From contig JAUXWS010000018.1 in the NCBI GenBank assembly GCA_030685015.1, forward strand, positions 1 to 60,363: a stretch of 60,363 bases of DNA, read 5' to 3'. A model generated the notes under the pieces. The model was not told where the DNA came from. It was given only the letters and a program-made list of their open reading frames with translations, and made no database searches. A program made the position numbers and the translations under genes. This document shows, piece after piece, positions 42,088 through 50,908 of this stretch; position 1 is the stretch's first letter, and each line of letters begins with the position of its first letter. The DNA is from a bacterium. Its GTDB lineage: Bacteria > CAIWAD01.

Positions 42088-42957
42088 CTACCGATCGCCC
42101 CGCGCGCCGACAAGCCGCTCCCGCGTTTCAAGCAGCAGGGGTCGGCGACCGGAGGCGTCCACCCGCGCCGCCGCCACCGCCGGGTCATGTTCGAAGACGA
42201 GCCAGGACGACCCCATCCCGTGCCGTTGGTAAAGGGCGGCCTTCTCCTCCACCACCGTGAGCGGGAAGAGGTCGTAGCCCATCACCCAGGCCAGCGGCAG
42301 GTGGGCGACGGTGGGCACCAGGTCGGCGCAGTAAACCAGGCTGGGGCCGCCCGCGCCGTCCACCTCCACCACCTGCATGCCGGGGGTGTGGCCCTCCACC
42401 GGCAGCAGGTGGATGCCGGGCAGCGGCTCGGCCGGGCCGTCCAGCAGATTGAGCCGAGCCTGGCGCAGGGGCTCCAGGTTCTCCCTCAGATAGCTGGCCC
42501 GGTCCCGCGGGCTGGGCGACTGGGCCCAATCCCATTGACGGCGCTGCAGGTGGATGACCGCCCGGGGGAAGGTCGGCACACTCTCGCCCCGGGCATTCCG
42601 GGTGACAGCGCCGCCCGCGTGGTCGAAATGCAGGTGGGTGAGGATGAGGTCGGTCACTTCCTCCGGCGCCAGCCCATGCTGGGCGAGGCGCTCCGTCACG
42701 GTGGAGCCCTCATCGACCAGGGCAAACATCTCACGGAAGGCGGGCCCGTCCTTGTCGCCCACGCCGCAGTCCACCAGCGCGACCCGCTCCCCGTCCCGCA
42801 ACAGAAGGCAGCGCAGGGCGAGGGGGATGCGGTTCAGCTCGTCGGGCGGCGCCTCCCTCTCCCAGATGACGCGGGGCACCACGCCGAACATGGCGCCCCC
42901 ATCCAGCCGGAAACGGCCGAACTCGAGGGTGGCGGCCTCCCAGCGTCCGACGCGCAT
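42088..42957 (-). CDS. Metallo-beta-lactamase fold hydrolase (lactonase-like)
   Basis: 289 residues. Zinc ligands are HLHFDHAGG, VEGHTPGMQ and YCADLVPT. The pattern resembles AHL-lactonase/AttM and related MBL hydrolases; substrate unknown. ATG at 42957 overlaps the trxB stop as ATGA, so it is translated with thioredoxin reductase and then read into nuoE. Confidence 0.82.
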   Translation of the reverse strand: MRVGRWEAATLEFGRFRLDGGAMFGVVPRVIWEREAPPDELNRIPLALRCLLLRDGERVALVDCGVGDKDGPAFREMFALVDEGSTVTERLAQHGLAPEEVTDLILTHLHFDHAGGAVTRNARGESVPTFPRAVIHLQRRQWDWAQSPSPRDRASYLRENLEPLRQARLNLLDGPAEPLPGIHLLPVEGHTPGMQVVEVDGAGGPSLVYCADLVPTVAHLPLAWVMGYDLFPLTVVEEKAALYQRHGMGSSWLVFEHDPAVAAARVDASGRRPLLLETRERLVGARGDR

Positions 42958-43892
42958 CAGGAGTGCATGTCAAGGAAGTGCTGGGCGTCCAAGGCGGCGG
43001 CGCAACCACTGCCGGCGGCCGTGATGGCCTGGCGGTAGCGATGGTCCGCCACGTCCCCGGCGGCGAAGACGCCCGGCACCTTGGTGGCCGTGGTGCGGCC
43101 CTGGCAGAGCAGGTAGCCGTTCTCGTCCATGTCCAGCACTCCCTTGAAAAGGCTGGTGTTGGGCACGTGGCCGATGGCGACGAAGGCGCCGTCCACCTTG
43201 AGCACGCTTGTCTCGCCGCTGACCGTGTCCCGCAGTTCCACTCCCTCCAGACCGCCCTGCTGCGGATCGCCCTGGAAGGAGAGGGGGATCTTGTTGAGCA
43301 GTAACTCGATGCGCGGGTTCCGGCGGACCTTTTCCACCATGATGGGCGAGGCGCGGAAGCCCTCGCGGCGGTGGATGAGGGTGACCTTGCGGGCGAAGGT
43401 GGTGAGGAAGTTGGCCTCCTCCATGGCGCTGTCCCCTCCCCCCAGCACGCAGATCTCCTTGCCTCTGAAGAAGAAGCCGTCGCAGGTGGCGCAGGCCGAG
43501 ACGCCATGGCCCATCAACAGGTTCTCCCCGGGGATGCCCAGCAGGCGGGCGGTGGCCCCCGTGGCGATGATGAGGGTCTCCGTGGTGAGGGTCTGGCCGT
43601 CCACGTCCAGGGTGAAGGGGCGCTTCGACAGATCGGCCGCCTGCACCGTGCCCATGAGGAACTCGGTGCCGAACTTCTCCACCTGGCGGTGCATGTGGTC
43701 GATCAACTCCGGCCCCTGCACACCCTCGGGGAAACCGGGGAAATTCTCCACCTCGGTGGTGATGGTGAGCTGGCCGCCGGGCTGCATGCCCTCGATGACG
43801 AGAGGCGCCAGGTTGGCGCGGGCGGCGTAGAGGGCGGCGGTGAGGCCAGCCGGCCCGCCCCCGATGATAAGCACCTTGCGGTGGCTGGACAT
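42957..43892 (-). CDS. trxB: Thioredoxin-disulfide reductase
   Basis: 311 residues from the ATG at 43892; a longer frame is rejected because the FAD motif VLIIGGGPAGLTAA must begin near residue 7. The NADPH domain carries the redox pair C134-A-T-C137 and GGGDSAMEEA. It reduces thioredoxin using NADPH; in FCB-type bacillithiol producers some members reduce bacillithiol disulfide or bacilliredoxin instead. First gene of the operon, with a promoter at 43946-43974. Confidence 0.93.
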   Translation of the reverse strand: MSSHRKVLIIGGGPAGLTAALYAARANLAPLVIEGMQPGGQLTITTEVENFPGFPEGVQGPELIDHMHRQVEKFGTEFLMGTVQAADLSKRPFTLDVDGQTLTTETLIIATGATARLLGIPGENLLMGHGVSACATCDGFFFRGKEICVLGGGDSAMEEANFLTTFARKVTLIHRREGFRASPIMVEKVRRNPRIELLLNKIPLSFQGDPQQGGLEGVELRDTVSGETSVLKVDGAFVAIGHVPNTSLFKGVLDMDENGYLLCQGRTTATKVPGVFAAGDVADHRYRQAITAAGSGCAAALDAQHFLDMHS

Positions 43893-43945
43893 TTGGATCT
43901 CCCGATTTATTGACGCATGGGGTGCCGGCGCGGGCAGGCCTGCGG

Positions 43946-43974
43946 AATATCGCACAGGTCCAGGCGGTGGACAA
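43946..43974 (-). promoter_or_regulatory. sigma-70 promoter for trxB-nuo operon
   Basis: TTGTCC (43974-43969), 17-base spacer, GATATT (43951-43946) on the minus strand, about 54 bases before the trxB ATG. Moderate match. Confidence 0.45.
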
Positions 43975-44023
43975 GGCAGGCCCTGACAGCCCGCCGGCCT
44001 TCCCTTCCTGACCAGCATTGCCT

Positions 44024-44039
44024 TGGCCGCCTACTTGCC
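44024..44039 (+). promoter_or_regulatory. possible sigma-54 promoter of the large secreted protein
   Basis: TGGCCG-N5-TTGCC keeps the invariant GG and GC at the right 10-base spacing, but the -24 box is TGGCCG instead of TGGCAC. Start would be near 44050 and the ATG is at 44087. Confidence 0.4.
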
Positions 44040-44086
44040 CTATTTTCCCTGCGCTTGCCACCACACACAATGCAAGGAACACCGCC

Positions 44087-46534
44087 ATGAGAACGCTTCT
44101 GACTCTATCTCTCTGTGGCCTGCTGGTCCAGGGGGCCTGGTCCGCCCAGGCCGACCAGGCGCGCCGCGACATGCAGGGGCAGGTGCCCAACAAGGCCGCG
44201 AGCTACAAGGCCACCGGCGCCGAGGAGATTCCGCCGGTCAAGGCCCCCAGCCATTCCCCCATGGCGACCGACCTGGTGGGCGAGACGGTGCAGGTGGGCA
44301 CCACCACCTACGACTACCAAGCCAACGGCACCCTCTCCAAGATGGTCGCCGTCTCCGCCGACGGCGTGGCCCACGGCACCTTCATGTACTCCGCCGCCAT
44401 GGACCTGACCTGGGCCGACCGTCGGGTCAAGGCTTGGTGCGTCAATCCGGACCTCTCGGTGGTGGACGCCCTCAACGTGCACAACTCGCGGGCGGGCTAC
44501 ACCACGGCCGCCGCCACCAGCGCCAATCCGGTCAACGGCCTCCCCGCCAACAGCACGGTGGCGGCCTTCCACACCGGCTCGCCGGCCGACTCCTGGTTCG
44601 GCGTGGACTTCTTCGGCTGCACCCACGCCTTCGACCTGCTGCAGTACGGCTCCACCAATTTCCTGTGGCCCCATGTCGCCCTCAACGGCGACGACAAGGT
44701 GCACATGGTGGTTTATGATTCCGCCACCAGCTCCGACAATGTCTGGTATCGGGGCTCCACCAGCGGCACCAGCTGGGACGCCCCCACCATCCTGCTTACC
44801 AACCAAAGCGCGGCCCTGGGCTCCATCCCGGTGGGCAGCAAGACCTCATCCCGCACCGCCGTCCTCTACCACCACAAGACCGGGACGGACGACATCCCCT
44901 ACGACATGGGATCAGGCTTCATCGGCATCCAGATCCACCATGACATCCGCGGCTATGTGGCGAACGATGGGGACATCTACGCCCAGCACAGCGCCGCCAA
45001 CGAGATCAACTTCACCAGTTTCGGACCCGCCAGCATGGCCCCCTTCGGCCCCTACGGCAGCCGCGCCTATTGTGACGTGGACGGCCTCTTCGATCATACG
45101 GAGGACACCGAATTCCACATCGCCTACACGGGCGGACCCCAGTGGACGGACACGCTCCACGTCATCTGGGACGAGGCGGCGGAGGACTCCCTGACGGAAG
45201 TCTACATGCACTGGAACCTGGGCCGCGGGCAGATCTGGCACCACAATTACGACACCGGCACCTGGGGCCACATCTGGGGCTCCAACTGCCTGGTGGACCC
45301 CACGGACGTGTCCTGGGTGGACGCCGGCGCCTGGCGCCAGCGCAACGACCATCCCAGCCTGGCGGTGGATCCGTCCACGGGCTACCTCTATTGCGCCTGG
45401 AACCAGTATTCCGCCGACGACATGGGGCCGGTGGACGCCGCCGGCGACTCCTACCCCAACGGCGAGATCTACATCTCCTGCTCGGCGGACAACGGCCTGA
45501 CTTGGGGCCAGCCCGTCAACGTGACGGAGACGCCCAGCCCCGATTGCGTCTCCGGCGAGTGCCTGAGCGAGAGCTGGCACAGCCTGGCCGAGATCGTCGA
45601 CGGCCACCTGCACTTGACCTATGTGCTGGACCGCTGCCCGGGCGGCATTCCCCAGGAGGAGTGCTTCTCCACGCTCAACCCCGTGATCTACCACCGTATC
45701 CCCGTGGCCGAGATCCCGCCCCATGCCGGCACGCCCTGGAACGCGGCGGGCCGGGTCGGCCTGGCCCAGACCAAGCGCTGGTACCGCTGGTATGCCGCCG
45801 CCTGGTGCGGCGAGGGCTCCGTGCTGGACAGCGTGAAGTGGATCGATCCGGTCCATGTTTTCAACGAGGCCCCCTTCGACGTGCAGCTGGACCGCATCAG
45901 CTGGCACCACAACATGCTGGACCAGATCGGTCCGCCCGAGGCCCTGGGCATCACCGAGGTGGGCGTCACGGTGAAGACCCCCGACGGCTATGTGCCCCTG
46001 GAGGGCTGGAACGGCCTCCTGCCCAGCTGGCGCGGCACCAAGTTCAACGTGCACTTCGCCTACAGCGGCCTGACCAATTCCGACGTGCTGATCGGCTTCC
46101 ACTTCACGGACGACCGCCCCTCCCTCTACTACCGCCTGGACATGGAGAACGCCCTCCAGGGCGAGCCGGAGCCCTGCACGGGGGTGATCCCCATCCCCAT
46201 CGAGAACATCGCCCAGTTCGAGGAGACGGTCCTCCACCAGTTCAGCAGCCTGGGCGACCCGTGGCGGCCGATCCAGTTCAATCTTGAGCAGAACGTGCCC
46301 AACCCCTTCAACCCGGCCACCACCATCCGCTACAGCCTGGAGGCGGGCGCGCCCGTGGTGCTCAAGGTCCACAACCTGGCGGGCCAGCTCGTCCACGAGC
46401 GGCAGGTGGGCTTCCAGGGGGCGGGCTGGCACCAGCTCAGCTTCGACGGCAGCCAGCTGGCCAGCGGCGTGTACCTCTACACGATCGAGGCTGGCCTCCA
46501 GACCATGACCCGCAAGATGCTGTTGGCGAAGTAA
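44087..46534 (+). CDS. Large secreted protein with Asp-box and C-terminal sorting domain
   Basis: 815 residues from the ATG at 44087, which has AAGGAA in front. A signal peptide (about 1-20) is followed by a beta-rich body. SADNGLTW near 467 is a BNR/sialidase Asp-box, and other stretches (HPSLAVDPSTGYLYCAWNQY) look like propeller blades; no catalytic residues can be named. The tail from about 725 (QNVPNPFNPATT...TRKMLLAK) is the FlgD/Por-type sorting domain. It is a stand-alone gene divergent from trxB, closed by a hairpin. Confidence 0.78.
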   Translation: MRTLLTLSLCGLLVQGAWSAQADQARRDMQGQVPNKAASYKATGAEEIPPVKAPSHSPMATDLVGETVQVGTTTYDYQANGTLSKMVAVSADGVAHGTFMYSAAMDLTWADRRVKAWCVNPDLSVVDALNVHNSRAGYTTAAATSANPVNGLPANSTVAAFHTGSPADSWFGVDFFGCTHAFDLLQYGSTNFLWPHVALNGDDKVHMVVYDSATSSDNVWYRGSTSGTSWDAPTILLTNQSAALGSIPVGSKTSSRTAVLYHHKTGTDDIPYDMGSGFIGIQIHHDIRGYVANDGDIYAQHSAANEINFTSFGPASMAPFGPYGSRAYCDVDGLFDHTEDTEFHIAYTGGPQWTDTLHVIWDEAAEDSLTEVYMHWNLGRGQIWHHNYDTGTWGHIWGSNCLVDPTDVSWVDAGAWRQRNDHPSLAVDPSTGYLYCAWNQYSADDMGPVDAAGDSYPNGEIYISCSADNGLTWGQPVNVTETPSPDCVSGECLSESWHSLAEIVDGHLHLTYVLDRCPGGIPQEECFSTLNPVIYHRIPVAEIPPHAGTPWNAAGRVGLAQTKRWYRWYAAAWCGEGSVLDSVKWIDPVHVFNEAPFDVQLDRISWHHNMLDQIGPPEALGITEVGVTVKTPDGYVPLEGWNGLLPSWRGTKFNVHFAYSGLTNSDVLIGFHFTDDRPSLYYRLDMENALQGEPEPCTGVIPIPIENIAQFEETVLHQFSSLGDPWRPIQFNLEQNVPNPFNPATTIRYSLEAGAPVVLKVHNLAGQLVHERQVGFQGAGWHQLSFDGSQLASGVYLYTIEAGLQTMTRKMLLAK

Positions 46535-46562
46535 GCCCTTCCCAAGACGACAACACGACAAC

Positions 46563-46589
46563 GAAAAGGGGGCCACGCGCCCCCTTTTC
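46563..46589. terminator. Bidirectional hairpin between the secreted protein and sfsA
   Basis: Perfect 11-bp stem GAAAAGGGGGC-N5-GCCCCCTTTTC. A/T runs on both flanks make it a good intrinsic terminator in either direction. Confidence 0.8.
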
Positions 46590-46626
46590 CATGCGGCACG
46601 GCCACCTGGGCCGCCGCGCATCCGCT

Positions 46627-47325
46627 TCAGGCCAGCGCCACGGGCATCAGCTCCCCGGGATGCAGGCCCCTCTCATCGCCCTGGACCTGCAAGGCCTGGA
46701 TCTCCACCCCGGCCGCCACAGCCCGGCGCAGGCCCTCCGCCCAGGCCGGGTCGATGTGCGCGGCCGGGCGGAAGCCGCGCAGCCCGGCGCGCTGAACCAT
46801 CAGAAGCAACAGGGCGCGGCCTCCCTCCTCGACAATGCCCCTCAAATCCTCCAGGTGCTTCCGCCCCCGCGTGGTGACGCTGTCCGGGAAGCCGGCCCAG
46901 CCGTCCTCCAGGCGCAGGGTGACGCTCTTCACCTCCACCCAGGCCTCGGCTTCCCCGCGTCGGCCGTGGAAATCCAGGCGGCTCCCGCCCCGCCTGGCTT
47001 CGGGTCGCCAGGACCAGGCGCCATCGAAGCCCGGGACGCGGCCGGCCTCCAGCACCTCACGTGCCATGGTGTTGGCGCGCAACGTGTTCACCACGATCCA
47101 GCCCGCCTCGTCGCTGATCATTTCCAGGGTGTGGCGCAGCTGGCGCGCCGGGTTGCCGCTGTCGCTGATGAGGGCCGGCCGACCCTCCCCCAAACAAGTG
47201 GCCATGCTGCCGCTGTTGGGCAGGTGGACCGTCAGCAGGTCGCCTCCCGGCCCTTCGACCTCGGCCAGGAAGCGCTTCCAGCGTCGCCGGAAATGGCAGG
47301 GAATGAGGGGTGGATCAAAGGTCAC
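46627..47325 (-). CDS. sfsA: SfsA-family nuclease/sugar fermentation stimulation protein
   Basis: 232 residues. VHLPNSGSM, GSRLDF, EVKSVTL, FPDSVTTRGRKHL and AHIDPAW are family motifs; SfsA members are DNA/RNA-binding proteins with a nuclease-type fold. GTG start at 47325. Last gene of a three-gene leftward operon after the CMD-like gene (19-base gap). Confidence 0.93.
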   Translation of the reverse strand: MTFDPPLIPCHFRRRWKRFLAEVEGPGGDLLTVHLPNSGSMATCLGEGRPALISDSGNPARQLRHTLEMISDEAGWIVVNTLRANTMAREVLEAGRVPGFDGAWSWRPEARRGGSRLDFHGRRGEAEAWVEVKSVTLRLEDGWAGFPDSVTTRGRKHLEDLRGIVEEGGRALLLLMVQRAGLRGFRPAAHIDPAWAEGLRRAVAAGVEIQALQVQGDERGLHPGELMPVALA

Positions 47326-47344
47326 GGCCGCGGGGGCGGGGGGC

Positions 47345-47695
47345 TCAGCGGCCGGCCGCCGCCTCCAGCTCGTCGAGCAGGGAGACGGCGCGGCGCAGGT
47401 GGGGGATGGTGATGCTGCCGCCCACCACCAGCGCCACCTCGAGCGCCTCCATCAACTCTGCCGCCGTCCAGCCCAGGTCGTGGCAGCGGATGAGGTGGAA
47501 ACGCACGCAGTCGTCGCAGCGCAGGGCCAGGCTGGTGCCGAGGCCGAGCAGCTCCTTCTGCCGGGCGGGCAGGGCGCCGTCCTGGTAGCAGGCGTGGTCG
47601 CAGGAGAGGACGCGCTTGATGTTGCGGTTGGCGCGCCGCTGCAAGCGCTCCTGCAAGGCGGCGCGGTCCGCCTCGAAGGCCTCGCGTTGGGACAT
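47345..47695 (-). CDS. Carboxymuconolactone decarboxylase/AhpD-like protein
   Basis: 116 residues. CDDCVRFHL (C-x2-C-x3-H) is the AhpD-type redox motif of the CMD family. Start ATG at 47695; an upstream extension belongs to the CBS gene region and is rejected. It may act as a peroxide- or thiol-linked reductase partner, but peroxidase genes are not seen here. Confidence 0.83.
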   Translation of the reverse strand: MSQREAFEADRAALQERLQRRANRNIKRVLSCDHACYQDGALPARQKELLGLGTSLALRCDDCVRFHLIRCHDLGWTAAELMEALEVALVVGGSITIPHLRRAVSLLDELEAAAGR

Positions 47696-47712
47696 GGCCG
47701 CTCCCGGGCAGG

Positions 47713-48144
47713 TCAATAAGATCCGGCGATGTAGTCGTGGAGGTAGCGGTTGGTGGCCTCGCTCTCCTCCAGCAGGGCGAAGATGATGTCCCCGATGGAG
47801 ACGATCCCCGCCAGCTTGCCCTCGGCGAAGACGGGCACGTGGCGGATGCGGTTGCGCGTCATCAAGCCCATCAAGTATTGGAGGGAGTCGTCGGGGGTGG
47901 CGATCACCACCTCGCACGTCATGATCTCGCCCACCCTTTGCTCGCGCAGCTTGCGCACATCCCCCAGGCCGCGGCGCAGCACGTCCCGCTCCGTGACGAT
48001 GCCTGTCACCTCGCCGTCCTCCATCACGAGGAGGGAACCGACGCGACGCTCGATCATGCGGTCGAGGGCGGCCTGCACGCTTTCGTCCGGCCCGGCGGCG
48101 GCGACCTCGCTCCCCTTCTGATTCAACAGACTGCGCACCAACAT
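47713..48144 (-). CDS. Two-CBS-domain protein
   Basis: 143 residues forming one Bateman module: CBS1 about 8-60 (MIERRVGSLLVMEDGEVTGIVTERDVL) and CBS2 about 75-130 (MTRNRIRHVPVFAEGKLAGIVSIGDI). Such modules bind adenine nucleotides and sense energy charge; no effector domain is attached. ATG at 48144 has GGGAGG in front. First gene of the CBS-CMD-sfsA operon. Confidence 0.9.
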   Translation of the reverse strand: MLVRSLLNQKGSEVAAAGPDESVQAALDRMIERRVGSLLVMEDGEVTGIVTERDVLRRGLGDVRKLREQRVGEIMTCEVVIATPDDSLQYLMGLMTRNRIRHVPVFAEGKLAGIVSIGDIIFALLEESEATNRYLHDYIAGSY

Positions 48145-48197
48145 GGCACCTCCCGGTCTTTGCCTGGAAGATAAGGCCGGGGCGGCGTCCCGCCATG

Positions 48198-48230
48198 ACT
48201 TGTCCCACGATTGTTCAACATTCGACAAGT
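48198..48230. repeat. Inverted repeat in divergent region
   Basis: Arms ACTTGTC (48198-48204) and GACAAGT (48224-48230) flank 19 bases that include TTGTTCAAC. It lies between the leftward CBS gene and the rightward small gene and could be an operator. The rest of the 275-base gap shows no gene. Confidence 0.35.
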
Positions 48231-48419
48231 AGCACGACGGAGCGGCCCGCGTCGGGGGTTGATCCGAACAGCATCAAGGGAATCCTTCGGCCAACTTTTG
48301 CACTTCAGGGCTTCAGAACTTTCCCAAAACGACCGATAAGCAGGACAGGATCGGGCCGGCATCGCGGCAGCCGGCCCCTGGCAAAGGACGAGACGGGCTT
48401 CCAGGCTCCGGAGGGTGGC

Positions 48420-48749
48420 GTGCAGACCTCGACCCCGCAATTCATCCTGATGTGCCAGCTGCTGGTCCAGGCCATCGAAGAGGTGTCCGAGGAGAGGCGC
48501 GACCAGGAGCGCGAGCGCATTCTCGACACCTTCATGGCGGGCCTGATGCGGGAGGGCCTGGTCTTCGACCGCGCCTACGGGGGCCTGCTTTTCGACCAGT
48601 GGCAGGCGGATCCCGACGCCGCCGCCGCCCCCCTCAGCGAGGCGCGGGTGGAAGCCCTGCGCGATCAGGTGCGGCGGCAGGACTATGTCACCGACGCCAT
48701 GCTGAAGACGATGGGCGAGCGCCTGCTCTGGGTGCTGGGTTCCTCCTGA
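48420..48749 (+). CDS. Small hypothetical alpha-helical protein
   Basis: 109 residues from a GTG at 48420 with GGAGG at good spacing. It is rich in charged residues and predicted helical (VSEERRDQERERILDTFMAGL), without signal peptide, membrane segment or known motif. Codon use matches neighbouring genes. I cannot assign a family. It reads toward the histidine kinase gene, 142 bases downstream. Confidence 0.55.
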   Translation: MQTSTPQFILMCQLLVQAIEEVSEERRDQERERILDTFMAGLMREGLVFDRAYGGLLFDQWQADPDAAAAPLSEARVEALRDQVRRQDYVTDAMLKTMGERLLWVLGSS

Positions 48750-48891
48750 CCCTGCCCTGGCCCTGCCCCGATCAGCCGGGTGATCCACATTGGATGCCAA
48801 GGTCGCCCGCTTCCCTCCCATGCAATCCCGCTGTTTGCCCTTATTTTGGACCATCGGCCGTCCGACCCCTAGACCTGGTGAAACCGGTGGG

Positions 48892-50859
48892 ATGATGCGA
48901 CCCCTGCTGCGCGCCTACATCAGTGTGATCATTGCCGCCGGTCTGGTGGTGGCCGGTCTCGACCTCCACCTGCTCCACCTGGAGATGGGATCCAGTCAGC
49001 CCGATCTCATCGACCGGGCGGTCTGGCTGCTCCTCATCCTGCTCGTCTCCCATTTCCCCATCGTCAGCAGCAGCGGCGAGGCCGTCTCCACCCTCAACAG
49101 CTCCCTGAACTACTGCATGATCCTCTGCTTCGGGCCGCAGTTCGCCGGACCCGCCGTCGCGCTGAACGCCCTCTACCTGAACTTCATCAGGCGGCGCGCG
49201 CCCTGGTACAAGGTGCTCTTCAACGGAGCGCAGGTCCTCCTGGCGGTCAACGCGGCGGGGGGGCTCTACCTCCTGGGCGGCGGCGTGGTCAAGCAGCCGC
49301 CGGACTTCCTCTCGCCCTGGACCTATCCCCTGCTGCTCCTGCCCTACCTGGGCTTCGTCCTGGTCAATCTCCTGCTGGTCAGCGTGGCCGTGCGCCTGGA
49401 CCGGGGCACGCCCTTCCTCCAACAGATGCGCGCCAGCCACTACTTCGACCTGGGCGGCAACTCCATCCTCTTCTACCTGGGCGCCCTGACGGCCAGCCTC
49501 TATCTGCACTTCGGCTGGCTGGGAGTGGGTCTGGCCACCATCCCCCTCATCTGGGTCCACACCTACCTCAGCCGCTACAACGAGCTGAAAGTCATGCACG
49601 CAAGCCTGGACGCCACCCACCAGGCCATCACCGACCAGTCCGCCGAGCTGCGCCAGAAGAACCTGGACCTGGAGGCGGCCAACCAGACCCTTCAGCAGTT
49701 GAACCTGGACCTTCAGAACACGCGGCGCACCCTCTCCCAGGCCGAGAAACTGAAAGCCATGGGCCAGATGGCGGGTGGCGTGGCCCATGACTTCAACAAC
49801 ATCCTGGGCGCCATCATCGCCCGCACCGAACTGCTCAAGCTGGAGGAAGTGCCGCCCCGCGTCGAGGAGGGCCTGCGCAGCATCCATCGCAGCGCCCTGG
49901 ACGGGGCGGCGGTGGTGCGGCGCATCCAGGACTTCACACGCGTGTCGGAGCGCCGCGACTTCGAGCCGGTCAACCTCTGCGAGCTGCTCGACGACGTGCT
50001 GGAGATGACCCGCGCCATCTGGCGGGACAAGGCGCAGCGCCTGGGCCTGACCTACGCCGTCCGGCGCGACTGCCCCGAGACCCTGCATGTGATGGGCAAT
50101 GCCAGCGAATTGCGCGAGGTCCTGCACAACCTCATCATCAACGCCCTGGACGCCATGCCGACGGGCGGCCAGTTGAGCCTGGCGGCCCACGCCCTGGCGG
50201 ACAAGGCCGAGCTATGCGTGCGGGACTCGGGCCACGGCATGACCCGCGAGGTGCTGGAGCGCGCCTTCGATCCCTTTTTCACGACCAAGGGGGCGCGCGG
50301 CAACGGACTGGGCCTCTCCGTCAGTTTCGGGATCGTGGAGCGGCATGGCGGCGAACTGACGGCGCAGAGCGCGCCGGGCGAGGGCAGCGAGTTCCGCCTC
50401 CTGCTGCCCCTGGCCACCCCGGAGACCGTGGCTGCCGCCCCCGTCCGCGTCGAGAATACCGGTCTTGCGGTGACGACGCGGCCCCTGCGCATCCTGGTGG
50501 TGGACGACGAACCCGACGTGCGCGGCGTGCTGCTGGACGCCCTCACCCTGATGGGTCATCACGTGGAGGCGGCGGCCTCCGGCCAGGAAGGGCTGGACAA
50601 ATGGCTGGCCGGCCGCCACACACACCTCTTCACCGACCTGGGCATGCCGGGCATGAACGGCTGGGAGCTGACCGACCGCATCCGGCGGGCCGCCGCTGGT
50701 CATCCGCCCGTGGTCGTGCTGGTGACAGGCTGGGGGGCTCAGATCAAGGAGGAGGACCGTCTCCGCCACGCCGTCGACCATGTGCTGGCCAAACCATTCA
50801 AGATCCACGAGCTGGCCCTTCTGCTGCAGCAACTGGAGGAAGAGGCTGGTTCTTCTTGA
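48892..50859 (+). CDS. Hybrid sensor histidine kinase with C-terminal receiver
   Basis: 655 residues. Six to seven N-terminal membrane helices (about 1-230) form an unnamed sensor. A coiled coil (about 240-285) links to the kinase: H-box GGVAHDFNN with His299, N-box NLIINALDAM, G1 DSGHGM, F-box FDPFFTTK and G2 GNGLGLSV. A receiver follows (about 535-650) with VVDDEPD, phospho-acceptor Asp582 in FTDLGMPGM, and Lys in AKPF. All catalytic residues are present. The ligand is unknown. No separate output regulator is adjacent. It is followed closely by the methyltransferase-bsh genes. Confidence 0.9.
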   Translation: MMRPLLRAYISVIIAAGLVVAGLDLHLLHLEMGSSQPDLIDRAVWLLLILLVSHFPIVSSSGEAVSTLNSSLNYCMILCFGPQFAGPAVALNALYLNFIRRRAPWYKVLFNGAQVLLAVNAAGGLYLLGGGVVKQPPDFLSPWTYPLLLLPYLGFVLVNLLLVSVAVRLDRGTPFLQQMRASHYFDLGGNSILFYLGALTASLYLHFGWLGVGLATIPLIWVHTYLSRYNELKVMHASLDATHQAITDQSAELRQKNLDLEAANQTLQQLNLDLQNTRRTLSQAEKLKAMGQMAGGVAHDFNNILGAIIARTELLKLEEVPPRVEEGLRSIHRSALDGAAVVRRIQDFTRVSERRDFEPVNLCELLDDVLEMTRAIWRDKAQRLGLTYAVRRDCPETLHVMGNASELREVLHNLIINALDAMPTGGQLSLAAHALADKAELCVRDSGHGMTREVLERAFDPFFTTKGARGNGLGLSVSFGIVERHGGELTAQSAPGEGSEFRLLLPLATPETVAAAPVRVENTGLAVTTRPLRILVVDDEPDVRGVLLDALTLMGHHVEAAASGQEGLDKWLAGRHTHLFTDLGMPGMNGWELTDRIRRAAAGHPPVVVLVTGWGAQIKEEDRLRHAVDHVLAKPFKIHELALLLQQLEEEAGSS

Positions 50860-50908
50860 AGGGCTTGCGCCGGTGGTCCCGCCGCCCGTCGATTCTGATC
50901 TTGCCCGC

